Assembly (NCBI RefSeq): GCF_905475395.1
Contig: NC_058340.1
Location: forward strand, 61,048,181 to 61,112,180
Source of the DNA: Chrysoperla carnea
Taxonomy: Eukaryota; Arthropoda; Insecta; Neuroptera; Chrysopidae
Reading direction: 5' to 3'
DNA: 64,000 nucleotides
The position numbers were made by a program, and so were the translations under genes. Position 1 is the first letter of the stretch; each line of letters opens with the position of its first letter. Below are positions 35,001 through 46,984 of the stretch, in pieces. The notes under the pieces are model-generated. The model was not told the DNA's origin. It worked only from the letters and a program-made list of their open reading frames with translations, and ran no database searches.

Positions 35001-35990
35001 AAGTGCCATCCATAGTTACAAAGAACTGAAAGAGTTTTAAAGTAATATCACAACCTTTTTTATATATTTTTAAATAACATAAAAACGGAATTACTCCTTG
35101 ATTTCAGATAAATTACCTTCGAAATAGTTTGCAAGGAGAAAGAAAACGAACGAAAATTTGAAATAAAACGTTAAATATTTATTACAATTTTAAAAATGTG
35201 TTGTCCCAGAATTATCTAAATATTTAAGGAAGAAAAAGAATCCTCAAAAATTGTTATTGTCTCTTTATAATGGAGCAAGAAGGATTTCAATTTTTTCCTC
35301 AAAAGATAAAGAAAATCGAAAAATTAAAGTCTACGATATTTACGGATGGTTCCTTACACAAATAGAAATTTCATAAAATATTGATGAAATAAAAACACCA
35401 AATTTCATTTATCAAACCAAAAAAAAATAATAAGCTCTCTATATTAATAAATTTTAAGCGTCTCGAATAACGTCTTATGAAATTATAGATTACATTAATA
35501 ATATTTTCTCGTGTAAATATATCATTTGTGAAAAACTACGTCTATATTTCATACTACATTGTAGTCTGTGTATAGATGTCATCAAAAAAAAAATTTATGT
35601 TTAATGTTGGCACATGCGTAGGCACATGCTCAGTAGATTTTTTAAACTAATGAGCATGTTCTTTTTCTGTCAAAATAGTTCAATAGTGAAGCTGGCTATG
35701 TAACGTCACAATTCAAATAAAGTATGGTCATTAATGAAAAAGATTGTTTAATAGAATAAACTGTGATTGAATTAATTTGGAAGAGTCATTAAACTACGAT
35801 CAAAACAATATTATTCTGACTAGAATAATTTCATTCGAATAAATTGCTGCCCAGTATGCTGCCATTACGCAGCGCCAGTAGAATTAGAATTTAACCCGGA
35901 AAAATAATAACAGCAATTTTCCTTCGGATATCGTTGGGCGGGGGAGTTCACCGGCAGTCTACATTTTCGGAATTCCAACTCTGTTGCATC
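32084..35990. other. Gene-free AT-rich stretch
   Basis: A block at about 33020-33170 ('CTCGGAAACGGCTCCAACGA', 'GATTTTCATGAAATTTAG') has the style of a dispersed insect repeat but has no second copy here. The two overlapping opposite-strand frames at 32850-33237 lack domains. Nothing else is supportable. Confidence 0.45.
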
Positions 35991-36059
35991 ATCAGCTATC
36001 TTGAATTTGAGAGGGAATTTTTTTTCAGGATACCTTCAAAATTCAAATTATATTCTTTT

Positions 36060-36247
36060 TGAACGTTTAGTTGATGGTCCGACCAAGTTTGCGTCATCTG
36101 AATCTTCGTCATTTCTATAGATGACTTCGTCCAGAAGCTCGGGATGGTCGGTGGTGACTCGTTCTGACGCTAGATTTTCATCAGTATCGATGTCGTCTTT
36201 ATCGAGCAGTTCTTGAATTGCGACGACGTTCTCGCACGTTTCTCCAT
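36060..36247 (-). pseudogene. Acidic ORF remnant, perhaps a transposase N-terminus
   Basis: A minus-strand frame ending at 36060 is unusually acidic ('QELLDKDDIDTDENLASER', 'EVIYRNDEDSDDAN') and ends in a basic cluster (TKRSKRI). An ATG at 36247 opens 'MEKRARTSSQF' in a different frame, so one frameshift may separate the two. Acidic N-termini with a following basic patch are common in piggyBac-like transposases, but no catalytic domain is visible. GC content is higher than the surroundings. Weak evidence. Confidence 0.25.
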
Positions 36248-36309
36248 TTCTCTGTTTGTATAAAAATAAATATATGAATATCGTTTCCTCAGCAACCAAA
36301 AGCAACGCT

Positions 36310-37349
36310 TTTGCATCTCCCCCCCGACAGTGTGAACAAATTTACCTGTAGATACCTGTAGAGGACCAAAATTTTAGGAAATTTAATTCCAAACAACTTC
36401 GGTGATACCTATTTTTCGTTTAAAAATTAAAAAAAAAATTCCCGACCATCACTTTTCGGGTTTAAATCGAAAAATATCGATCCTAGGGCAAAATTGTAGG
36501 AAATTTGATTCCAAAAAAACTTTGGTAATGACCATTTTTAGTATTAAATTGAAAATAAACGAGTCATTCAATAAACAAAAATTCACTCCCTGTTTTCGAG
36601 AATAAATCGAAAAATATGTGCCAAAATCTCAACCGGATTTTAAAACTGTCATTCCCATCCAGACCCATCCATAGAATCGATTTGCTGGATAAAAAGAATT
36701 TATATCTGAATGTATTAGCTAGAAACTGTGAATAAATATGTTAATAGGACAGTATCTGGAATCTTATGAGCTTTTTGTTGCCTTTGGTAATGAGTTCTTA
36801 AATTTTATTGACTTTTACAATATTAATTCACTCATTTGGTCTTTATATTGTGACGTAAAAATGTTTACAGAAACCATACAAAACCAAAAAAACAACAATT
36901 CAACGACGTTTATATTTTATAAAAAATCGATCACATAAGTCAATTACGTCAATTAGTAAAGCAATCATTATAATATGAAGCTTTTAGTCTAATAGCTTTT
37001 AATGCAAAAACCCTTTACATAGAAAATATATTTAAACATAGATTAATACTATAAATGTGGTATTGGACCATTAAAAAAAACATATTGTGAAAATAAAATA
37101 GCGTATTTCACAAAAATTTTCAAAAAAATAAATAAAGCTTTTAAAAATTTCTTAGCAAAACATTGTTATCAAAAACTGCGCACTTTTGTGAATTGATAAT
37201 AATTAAACAAACTAAAAAAAAAATCAAACAAAAATATATTTGAAAATATGTAAATATAAAAAAAAAATTATTCAGAAAGAAAATTACAATTTTAGAAAAT
37301 GATATTTTTTTAAAGTATTACGTATTTTTGTTCAATAAATTATGCTGCA
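36310..37349. other. Gene-free AT-rich stretch
   Basis: A degenerate duplication is visible at about 36360-36610 ('TAGGAAATTTAATTCCAAA' and 'TAGGAAATTTGATTCCAAAA', plus two 'AAATCGAAAAATAT' blocks). No gene is supported. Confidence 0.4.
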
Positions 37350-37448
37350 GTCAGACACGAAGGCGAACAACAAACAACAACAAAAATAGGCAAGTACCAA
37401 ACTGTAGAAAATATTTCGTTGTTTTTTATGTTCTCCTTCGTGACCGAC
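37350..37448. repeat. Short inverted-repeat element of about 100 bp
   Basis: GTCAGACACGAAGGCGAAC at the left pairs with GTTCTCCTTCGTGACCGAC at the right (17 of 19 positions as inverted copies). It directly abuts the 481-bp MITE. Confidence 0.55.
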
Positions 37449-37451
37449 CTA

Positions 37452-37932
37452 TACAACGTGTTCTGTTATTAACTGCAGAAACGTAACTTCCCAAAATAAG
37501 CTCATCAAGAGCAACAAAAAAAGTCTTTTCCAAATTTGGATCTGAGCCCTAATTTGGGAGCTACAGGTATGACAAAATTTATCTTTGGACCTAAGCAAAC
37601 AAACCACACCCATTGTCACATAGTTTTTTTGTTTACGTACAATAATTTTTGTTTTTGCAAAATCATGTAATCCAATTAAATCATGTTATGATTTTTAAAA
37701 ATCACTACCTCAGTTGAATATTATTAAATGAAATTCACTAATATCTTCTGATTATCATTGGCTACTGGTTATCGAATGATAGTCAGTGAAAAAATGAATT
37801 TATCAATTTTTGTCATACCTGTAGCTCCCAAATTAGGGCTCAGATCCAAATTTGGAAAATAGTTTTTTTGTTACTCTTGATGAGCTTATTTTGGGAAGTT
37901 AGGTTTCTGCAGTTAATACAGAACACGTTGTA
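37452..37932. mobile_element. 481-bp MITE with about 125-bp TIRs and TA target duplication
   Basis: The ends TACAACGTGTTCTGT and ACAGAACACGTTGTA are perfect inverted copies, and the arms extend about 125 bp through 'TTCCCAAAATAAGCTCATCA' and 'CCCTAATTTGGGAGCTACAG'. TA dinucleotides flank both sides (37450-37451 and 37933-37934), as expected of Tc1/mariner-type insertion. No transposase is present. A diverged single arm occurs at 40245-40362. Confidence 0.85.
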
Positions 37933-38885
37933 TATTCATATTGAAATTAATTCTCCAATTAGTGTCCAAAATTGTCTCCAATTAGTGTCCACTCCGATTC
38001 CATTACTATTGAAAGACCTTCAAAACAAAATCAATTAAATTGAATCAACCAGAGAATTGATATTTTTACCACACTGGTTAATATGCTTGCTAAGTACGTA
38101 ATGAAAAATGGCAGCAGCTTGGATATTAAAATTTTTTAACTTGAAGTACAATCAAATATCTTCTTCCAATATTAAACCAGTATGCTTCTATAATTTCCGA
38201 ACGCAGCTTATTCATAATTGGTCGACACGAACCGATATAACAAGAATGTAAAACTCGAGTGGAGAAGGGAGCAGTCCTTGTTATCTGTAGTTCGTGGCTC
38301 TCGATTTTATTGGACATGTTAGAGAATTAATAAGATAAGGAGGTTATAATTTTTTATAATATTTATTATGAATTTTAACTTCATTTGAAGTTGTGTATGT
38401 ACTTATGTAACAAAAAATTTAACCAAGCTCAAAAATGCAATCTTGAATTAGTAGATATTAATACAAGATGTTTCATAAATATACCGACAACTCTTTGAGG
38501 AATGGCAAAAAATAAATACAATCGATGCGATCAATAGCACGCCTTTGTCTGACACATGATACACGCAATGTAGCTCCATTAAAACAGCCGGACTCATTTT
38601 ACGCCTGTAGAGCGTGCCGCATTACCACGCTCCAGTTACGGCCCTAATGGTAGGGCACATCAAATCAAACATTTTAACTCCATAAACATAGGTCTGAAAA
38701 TGCTTGGTTTCTAAGACACACAAGAGTGATGCGGTTCGTGAAAAAATCTTTTTTTATTGATCTTTGTGAGTTTGTCGGTTTATTATAAAACACTCTTTAA
38801 ATTGATTTTATTACTTAGCAAATTATGGCTGTTACAAATATTTATATGACAAAATATCCATTGCCTCCTTTTTAAGGTGTTTTTT
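37933..38885. other. Gene-free stretch
   Basis: A 63-codon minus-strand frame (38126-38317) and a GC-richer block at about 38580-38655 are the only structure. Neither has a domain or a second copy. Confidence 0.4.
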
Positions 38886-39050
38886 CATGCTGAAGCTTGG
38901 CGCTGAGCGTCAAATTAGGTCACGTGGTCACTTTTAAGCCGTGCTGCCATCTGGGAAAAAAACTTGGCAGAGTCACATCGTAAAAAGACAATTATTCAAC
39001 TAGGTGGAACCCTAATTTGACACTCAATGCCAGCGCCAAGCGTCATCATG
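38886..39050. repeat. Short inverted-repeat element
   Basis: CATGCTGAAGCTTGGCGCTG...GTCAAATTAGG at the left pairs with CCTAATTTGAC...CAGCGCCAAGCGTCATCATG at the right, with a loop of about 90 bp. MITE-like. Confidence 0.65.
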
Positions 39051-40244
39051 AGGATACATATCTTTATAGTTAGTTTTTTTATATTAAAAAAAAAAAAGAG
39101 GAAGCTAATAATGAAAAACAAAAGGCTAAGCTAGAAATTACGAGATTTGAAATGCCTTAAATTATGTAGCCTGAATAGTCGATCTTTAAATGATAACATA
39201 TCGTCAGGAATTATGTGTTTTCATAGTCCGAAAGAACAGAATGGAAGCCTTCGACTGCATTTTATCATTTAAGGATTGGTTTTATACTAGAAATTCGTAA
39301 GTACCTACTTGTTTTTATCTTTCCAGTGTATATTTTTGAGCAATTATGACAAACTTAACGATATATCGTACATTAAATTCCGAAAATATCCAGTTGGTAA
39401 TACCATTGCCATTTAAAAACTAGTTCCCTCCATCTAGAGCAATCATTTCAAATCTCAACATTGGACTCAGAAATCAAATACCATACCAATACAAATTTCT
39501 AGTTCGTTATCATCTTTTAATTTTAATAATTCTAGTTTAGCTAATGATACGTTTCATAGTTTGAAAAGTTTTCATTAAATATGACAATAAATACTACATT
39601 AATAAAAGAATGACAACTATTATATGACAATAAATTAGATTTTTTTATTAATTAATAAGTAGACAATAATAAATTACAATCTATTGGTAATTATTATTTA
39701 TTTTTAAACAATTTCTAATATTTTTCAATTTAATTTGATAGTAAAATACTATTGTTAAAATTTAATTAAGGTTTTTTTTTCAAATGTGTAATCAGGCCTT
39801 AATATTTTGATTTATTAAAGCAACGTTTCGCTGATTTAATTCAAACTTACTCAGACATCTATCCACATCCATATGACATAGACTATTTATACATAGAAAA
39901 TCAATTTTCTATCATCAGGATTGCTGAGTTTTTTTGAGCTTAGTTATTCACATGGCATTGTAATTACCAGCTTACTAGGAAGTGGATTCAAAAATCGAAT
40001 TAAAATTAATGAAACGTTGTAAAATTAACAAATACGACATTTAATTAAGATATTGGTTTGACAATCTGAATTTTAAATTTATATTTATAAATCTAAAAAT
40101 TTAATGTTCGAAAAATTTTACGATTTTATTAAAATCGTTTTCAAAACCTGTATTTTTTTTTTAGTTAAATACAATTTCAAACCAAAATTTGTGAAACTAA
40201 TATTTTGAAAATTACTTAAAATGCCAAACTCCAAGTTCCTAAAA
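39051..40244. other. Gene-free AT-rich stretch
   Basis: No gene, RNA or repeat boundary is supportable. Confidence 0.5.
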
Positions 40245-40362
40245 CGTATATACAGGACGTTCTGTTGTTGACTGCAGATCGTTGGCGTACAGAATCAGCT
40301 CATAAAGACGAAGGAAAAAGTTATTTACCAATTTTGGATCTGAGGCCTACTTTGTGAGATAA
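40245..40362. repeat. Diverged single arm of the 37452 MITE family
   Basis: 'GACGTTCTGTTGTTGACTGC', 'AATCAGCTCATAAAGACGA', 'TTTTGGATCTGAGGCC' follow the MITE arm order with many changes. The partner arm is missing. Confidence 0.5.
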
Positions 40363-42294
40363 TTAATATAATATTAATAAAAAGTAAATAACTTTATCGA
40401 ATCACAGTTCAATAAAATTTTAAAGGATGGTATTGTATTATTACATAAACTAAGAAATAATAATAAGAGAAGAGGATGTGTTACATTGTACATAGATACA
40501 ACCATTCCCACTCCTATATTATATCAACCTGGAAATTGGCATTTTACTTTTCATAAAAAAATACAACGCTAATTCATATACAAGATTCTAAAAACGTAGC
40601 AGCTGTAATATTTATTATACGAATAGTGCTACAACTTATGATGTAATTTGACTGTATTTTATACTCTTCAAATTCTCAATTGTACAAAATTTTTTAAACG
40701 TAATCCCAACTTTGAAATAAATATTGACCATTTTCATTATAGAATAGCTTAGCCTGTATAATTCCAGTTTTTATATTATTTCAATGAAATGCAGATACTT
40801 AAAATGGATGAAATATTTTAAAATATGACCGAAAATGAAAATTCTATACATATAAAACATAAATTGATTCATTAGCTACAATTTTTTGTAGAATAAAAAT
40901 TAGTTATATTATTGACGCCTAGCACAAGATAGTCCTGCCAAAATTAATAAAATGAAATTATCAAAAAAAAAATATGTTGTTTTAAGTGACTAGTAATAAA
41001 AAGTATTAATATATACTCGGTATTACTTTTAAGATACTAAAAAGTTTTTTACTTATTATATTCAAATAGTTTTGAATTTTACGATTTAAAATACACAGTT
41101 GTAAAATGACAAGGTTTTAATATTATTTGAAATAAAATAAAAATATTTAAAAAAAACTATACATTCTATTTATTTATAAATATCATATTTTCCCACATTC
41201 TTTATTTTCAGCAGTAAATATAGCCAATTAATACGGAAGCCTGAATGGTTCATGATCAATTTATGAAAAAGTGGCGCTACACTAGCTTATTTTTTAAATG
41301 TGTACTACCCATAAGTATAAAACCAACTTTCAAAAAGTGCACTTGTGACTTGTGGTTACGGATACAAACCTTGAAAATGTCAGTCAGTGTATTCTTTAAT
41401 TAGCCATTACCGAAACCAAAGAATTGCCGAAACTATCTGGAATTATTAATAATTGTATATCCGGATTTAATGATAATATGATAATGTTTATAATTTGTAT
41501 TATGTAGTTAGTTAAAAATTGGGGCAAATATGGAAATTTATTTTATAAATTAACAAGCCATGGGTAGAGTCTGGTGCGTCTCTTGAGGTCCACACGAATA
41601 ACTTCCCAGCATAATAAAAAGTTATTCTTTAAAAAAATATAAACTCAAACGACTTGAAATGACTCGACCGAATGTTATGAAATTATTTTTGAATCATATT
41701 GCCGTTAATATGATTCGATCGGCACCTCAACGAAGTCGATATCATTTTTGTTCGCGCGATGCCTTGTCCTAACCATGAATCGTAAAGATATGTTGAAAAT
41801 TTCAATTTTGAAAATCGGACCCATTACTGGGAATTGTTAATAACATTTTTAATAACAATATGATTTGTACCAAATAATTGAAAAATTTTATAGATAATTG
41901 TAATAATAATTTATGATGACCAATTAAATAACATTCATGAAAAGAGTCACTCATCGTTGGGTTAATATGCATGTAGCCATTATTTTGAAAATTTTGAGAT
42001 TTTCTGGTTTTAGCTGATAACCACATGTTTAGATTTCCTGTTATATTCTTACCTTTTCTATCATCTGTTTTTCTCTGTCGTATAAACATACCAAAACATC
42101 TTAATATTAAAGGTTATGAATTGCCTAAAAGTAATGGAAAAATGTGGTAAAAACAGACAAAAATAAGTATAATAAAGTAAGATTTGATTCACTTAAAAAA
42201 ATTGTCATTAATCTTGATTACACTGTTTAGAAAATTATAGTTTAGTTGTCCAAATTGTAATTTTTTTATTCGTAATCATTTCGAATACTTCTAA
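40363..42294. other. Gene-free stretch and NOL9 upstream region
   Basis: Mostly AT-rich. On the minus strand a possible short first exon (42089 back to about 42053, 'MFIRQRKTDDRK' before a GTAAGA donor) lies head-to-head with NOL9, but no following exon was found. No TATA box or other promoter element is clear. Confidence 0.35.
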
Positions 42295-45200
42295 ATGGCT
42301 AAGTTCAAAAAAGATTCTTGTCAATCGGATACAAAATTACACATGAAATCAATTAAAAGAAAACAGAAACATCAAAACCGAAAAATTAAAAAACGCGAAA
42401 TGCAATCCTTACTAATGAATCCTTATGGCAAACTTGTTTCTCATCCACATGTCCCAAACAATCGAGAAGTTTCAAATGCGTTCAACTCATCTTGGAATGT
42501 TGAAATTTGCAATATTTCTAAATACAAACATCTCGATTCAGTTAAACATGTAAATGGGAAAGGAAAAAAGTGTAAACGTAAGAAAAATAAAGATCGTTCA
42601 CGTTATCACGAAGAAAATCATCGTTTAAGCCATTCATCTTTAAAATTTAACGGTGTATCTCCAACTAAATGTAATGGAAATCATTTTAGTAATTCATCGT
42701 GGAATATTGAAACGAACGTTTCCCCATTAAATACTGCTCATAACGTTAAGAAACGTAAAAAAGGAAAATTTATTTTAAAAGAAACAAATAAAAATGTGGT
42801 GTCTTCAAAAGTGAAAGGAAGTTCGAGTAAAAATTTACTTGGATCAATATTAATTAGCGATTCGGAATCACAAACCGAAGACGATGATGAACCGATTGAA
42901 ACAATTTTTCAAAACAAGTATAATAAGAATGGTAAATTAAATGTTAATTTTGTTAATTTTAATACGGAAAATGTGAAAAATGAATCGTTTAAAACATCGC
43001 CGAAGAAAAGTTCGAAACATAAAAAAAAATTGAAATCATTCGATGCAAGTGAAATTATTCAAGATATGAAAAATACCAAGAAATCAGTGAAAAAATGTAA
43101 GAAGAAATTGAAAAAATCTAGAATGGAAATAACTGATGTTTCAAAAAATGTTCAAAATAATACTGAAATCGAGGTTTGTGAAAATATTTCTCCAACAAAA
43201 TCAAATGGAAGCATTACTGAAAGCTCTACTGAAATCGAAATTCTCGATAGTACAAATGATTCATCCGATCTAAACGAAAATGTCACATCAACCACCACCA
43301 AAAATGATGTGGATTTAGAAATTATCGAAAATATTCAAACTCCAAAATGTTTCATTAATTTAACGAACATGGATTCTGAAATCGAAATTATTGAGAGTAT
43401 GGAAATAACTGAGAGAAATCAAAATGTGTCATCGGATAGTGATATAGAAGTTATCGAAAATATTGAAAATATAAATAGTGATAATACAGACATTGTAGAT
43501 TTAAACAGTGGTAAATTAGATCAAGATAATACAGACATTGTAGATTTAAACTGTGACAAATCAGATCAAGATAATGCAGACATTGTAGATTTAAACTGTG
43601 GCAAATCCGATCAAGATGCGGCTACCACATTTAAAAAAATATGTCAGTATTATGTGCTAGAAAATGTATGCATTGTAATACTTAAACACCCCACAAAATT
43701 ATACTTTGAGGGTGTTCTAAAAGCTTCGGTTATTGTTGGTAACGTCCAAATATTCGGTTATACACTAACTAAAGAACCACAAATTATTCATTCCTTGGCC
43801 GGAGCAAGTTTTTTGTGTTTTGAAACATGCTATGATTCGAATTTATTATTACCAAATGAAAATTTATCGGAGCTAGGATTAAATAAAAATATCATAAAAT
43901 CGTTAGAACCATCCGATTGTATTTTAAAATTCGAACCATATACGTTATCGAAAATTCAATTTATCGATAATTATATTAAACAAAAGTTTATTCCGCAAAT
44001 ACGGGAAGATAATGAAATCGAACAATTTTTAAAATGTCGATTAGAAATTGAGGATGATACGTTCAGGTCAATATTCAAATCGAATCCACAATGGGATCAA
44101 CCAATTCAAAGCATAATTAGTACAAATAATAGTAAAACAATTCTTTGTGGTGGAAAAAATGCTGGAAAATCAACTTTGTTTCGTTATACAGTTAATAAAT
44201 TGTTAAATTATAATAATGCTGTATTATCTTTGGATTTTGATATTGGACAGTCTGAATTTTCTGTGCCCGGATGTATTTCAGTTGTTAAAGTTACCAAACC
44301 ATTATTAGGGCCAAATTATACTCACTTACAAAAACCTGAAAGGTATGTATAAACAAGGATATTAAATAGGGTATTCCACTATTTTTGAAAAAGTACTACC
44401 AAAAATTTAATTCGGAAAAATACACACACTTTCTTGTCAAAAACTTAAATTAAATTTTAAACCTTTTTTAAACTGTCAAAAACGCGGGCATCCAATTGGA
44501 TGACGTAATATGGGTATCACTATACGAAATAATACAAATAAGTTTGACAGATATATTCATAGACATCTGATTATAATATAAATATAAATACTTATTATCT
44601 ATGTATATATTATACCCAGCTGTCTTCACTGAACTAATTGATGGTCTATGACTCATACCGCTATGACATCACAGCAGGACTTACCCGCGTTTTAGGTCAC
44701 GTGATATACAGTTTAAAATCATCTAATTAGTCCATTTCCGATAGTCCGGCTGTGGACACGATAACTCAAAAACGAAAAGAGATATCAAGCCGAAATTTGA
44801 ATAGCCTGCTCAGTAAGTAAAAAGAGGGGCTTTTGTAAATCATTAGAGATAGAACAAAAGTTTTAAAGTAAAAAATGTTTCTTCTTCAACTTTTTCAATC
44901 ATTCTATCATCAACTTTTGTTTGAAACATTTTTTCGTAAACGTCACTGTTTATCCGTGAGGGCGCAAATTACGACGAATCTTTGGTGGCAGAAAGGCCGA
45001 CATAATTGTGTTGTTTGTTTAAGAGATATTCAACATTTTCTATACAGGGTATTTCAACAATTAATTCAGTCAATTGTTCGTTTTCACTAGTTTTAAATTA
45101 AAATTTTTTAGTTTTAATTCTTATGCTTACGAGTAGCTAGAAAAAAGTACTTATGAGCGGCAAATATTTAAACGACGAACCAGAATCATTATGAATTTTT

Positions 45201-46984
45201 TAGAAATTTTATATATGGCTTAAATTTTACAATACATTTTGTTTTAGATCATATTTTCTTGGAACCATAAGTGTAGTCAATAATATGGATGGATATCTTT
45301 ATGGAATCAAATACATTTTAGATTATTGTTCGACGAATCCATCATATCAAAATATTCCCTGGGTTATAAATACAATGGGATTTGTTAAAGATATTGGTTT
45401 TTCAATTATGATACACTTAGCTCGCATGATTCAACCAACACATATTATTCAAATTATACAGACAAATCGGAAGGAAAATTATCCAGTGAATCTTTCAGCA
45501 CAATTATTGAACAATTCACCAAATATGCCTGGATGGCATGAAGATTATAAGGGTTATTGTGCCCATGAATTATATTTAGTAAACAAATTTACCGAAATGA
45601 AACATTATTTGAAAGATAATACTGTGGCAAATCCAGTAAATACACATTGGGGATTCCGGCCAAATGAATTACGGAACGTGTGTATGATAAGTTATGTTAA
45701 TGGAATTATTAAAAAAGAAAATCAATCATTATTAGAAGTTCAACCAGTTGTGTAAGTTTCCTTTTTCTACCCTATATACAGAGTGTCTACTTAAGTTAGC
45801 TACATATGGAAATCTTTCTTATTATAAGGTTTACGAAAAAAAGTTATTCTTTATAAAAATCTCTACTTTCAAAAATACAAATTAACATTCAGTTATTCAC
45901 TTTTGACATCGAATGTACAGGTGCTGAAATTGAAAAATTTCGATAGGAATGTTAATGGTCGTTTTGATTGTTAACACTCTTTTTTGCGGATTCATTAGGA
46001 TACTTTGGACTAAAATAATTCGATATAATTTACATATTAATTTTATTACAGCACTACAATGGACGATGTTAAATTGGTTAGTTCAAATATAAGCGAAACA
46101 TTAATTCCAAGTCTTTTTAATGGAAATTTTGTAGCTTTATGTCGAGAACAAAAAATAGAATACGATAAAGTGCTGTATATATGTGAAGGTTTTGGTAAGT
46201 TTATAAAAGCACTTTTTTCTTTTAAAATATTAAAATTAAAAATCGTAATTTTTAAACTTTATATCACGTGACCTAAAACGCGGGTAAGCCCTGCTGTGAT
46301 GTCATATTGGTATGAGTCATAGACCATCAATTAGTGTAGACAGCTGGGTATAATATATACATAGATAATAAGTATTTATATTTATTATAATCAGATGTCT
46401 ATGAATATATCTGTCAAAGTTATTTGTGTTATTTCATATAGTGATACCGATATTACGTCATCAAATTGGATGCGCGCGTTTTTGACACTTTAAAAAAGGT
46501 TTAAAATTTAATTTAAGTTTTTGGCAAGAAAGCGTGTGTATTTTTCTGAAATAAATTTTTTGTGGCTTTTTATTAGCAAAATCAACATTTTGAAGTACTT
46601 TTTCAAAAATAGTGGAATACCTTATCAAGACATTTTAATTGAATTCTTGTGGCCGTCCATGAAACTTTGTGAAATGTTCCGTTGGCAGTCCGCACCTTCC
46701 TTAAAATTTTAATATATTTCAATTTATTTTTTTTAGGTATTATACGTGGAATCGATAATAAAGACATTTATTTATTGACTCCATTAAATCTACAAACATT
46801 AAAAAATGTGACACATATAATGTTATCTGCAGAACCACTTCCTCCCAGTATCTATATGAATACTAAATGTATGGATTGTTCTGTACCATATGTGTCTGCA
46901 TCAAAATCAAAACAAATGAAAACAACTATAGCTCCTCAACGTTCCACTTATCACATATTTAAAAATTATTTGAACAAAATGTAA
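42295..46984 (+). CDS. Nol9: NOL9/Grc3 polynucleotide 5'-hydroxyl kinase, 4 exons
   Basis: Nucleolar RNA 5'-kinase that, with the LAS1 nuclease, processes the ITS2 spacer of pre-rRNA (family knowledge). Exons: 42295-44342, 45248-45751, 46052-46194, 46737-46984, GT-AG throughout, giving 980 residues. The Clp1/Grc3 kinase core shows a Walker A motif GGKNAGKST (residues 619-627), followed by 'LDFDIGQSEFSVPGCIS' and 'GPNYTHLQKPER', and a C-terminal 'ICEGFGIIRG' segment. The first 450 residues are basic and low-complexity (nucleolar-targeting style), with a series of hydrophobic/acidic motifs at about 291-394 and three 15-residue tandem repeats (396-440). At 980 residues it is longer than the human protein (about 700), mainly through this N-terminus. 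Introns 1 and 3 carry opposite-strand B elements. AATAAA lies 8 bp after the stop and again at 47127. Confidence 0.93.
43480..43614 (+). repeat. In-frame 45-bp x3 coding minisatellite in NOL9
   Basis: Three near-identical 45-bp units encode DNTDIVDLNSGKLDQ, DNTDIVDLNCDKSDQ and DNADIVDLNCGKSDQ. The unit length is a multiple of three, so gain or loss of units keeps the frame. Confidence 0.95.
44365..44714 (+). mobile_element. Repeat family B, copy B3, in NOL9 intron 1
   Basis: Starts AATAGGGTATTCCACTA and matches B1 to 'TTAGGTCACGTGATATACAG', where family A copy A8 takes over. The right TIR is lost. It has a small deletion after 'TTGAAAAAGTACT' relative to B1. Confidence 0.75.
44715..45091 (-). 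repeat. Repeat family A, copy A8, in NOL9 intron 1
   Basis: Reverse-oriented family A from 'ATCTAATTAGTCCATTTCCG' to 'CAATTGTTCGTTTTCACTAG'. The terminal hairpin end is missing, and it joins B3 with no intervening base, suggesting nested insertion or deletion at the junction. Confidence 0.65.
46260..46627 (-). mobile_element. Repeat family B, copy B4, in NOL9 intron 3
   Basis: Begins 'ATATCACGTGACCTAAAACG' and ends 'AAAATAGTGGAATACCTTAT', the reverse of B3 over almost its whole length. The outer part beyond CACGTGATATA, including one TIR, is missing. Confidence 0.75.

Noticed and set aside
38126-38317. 63-codon minus-strand frame with less AT-biased sequence
   Set aside because: I looked for receptor or retrotransposon similarity but saw no motif, splice context or second copy.
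44468-44656. 62-codon minus-strand frame in NOL9 intron 1
   Set aside because: Entirely within transposon copy B3.
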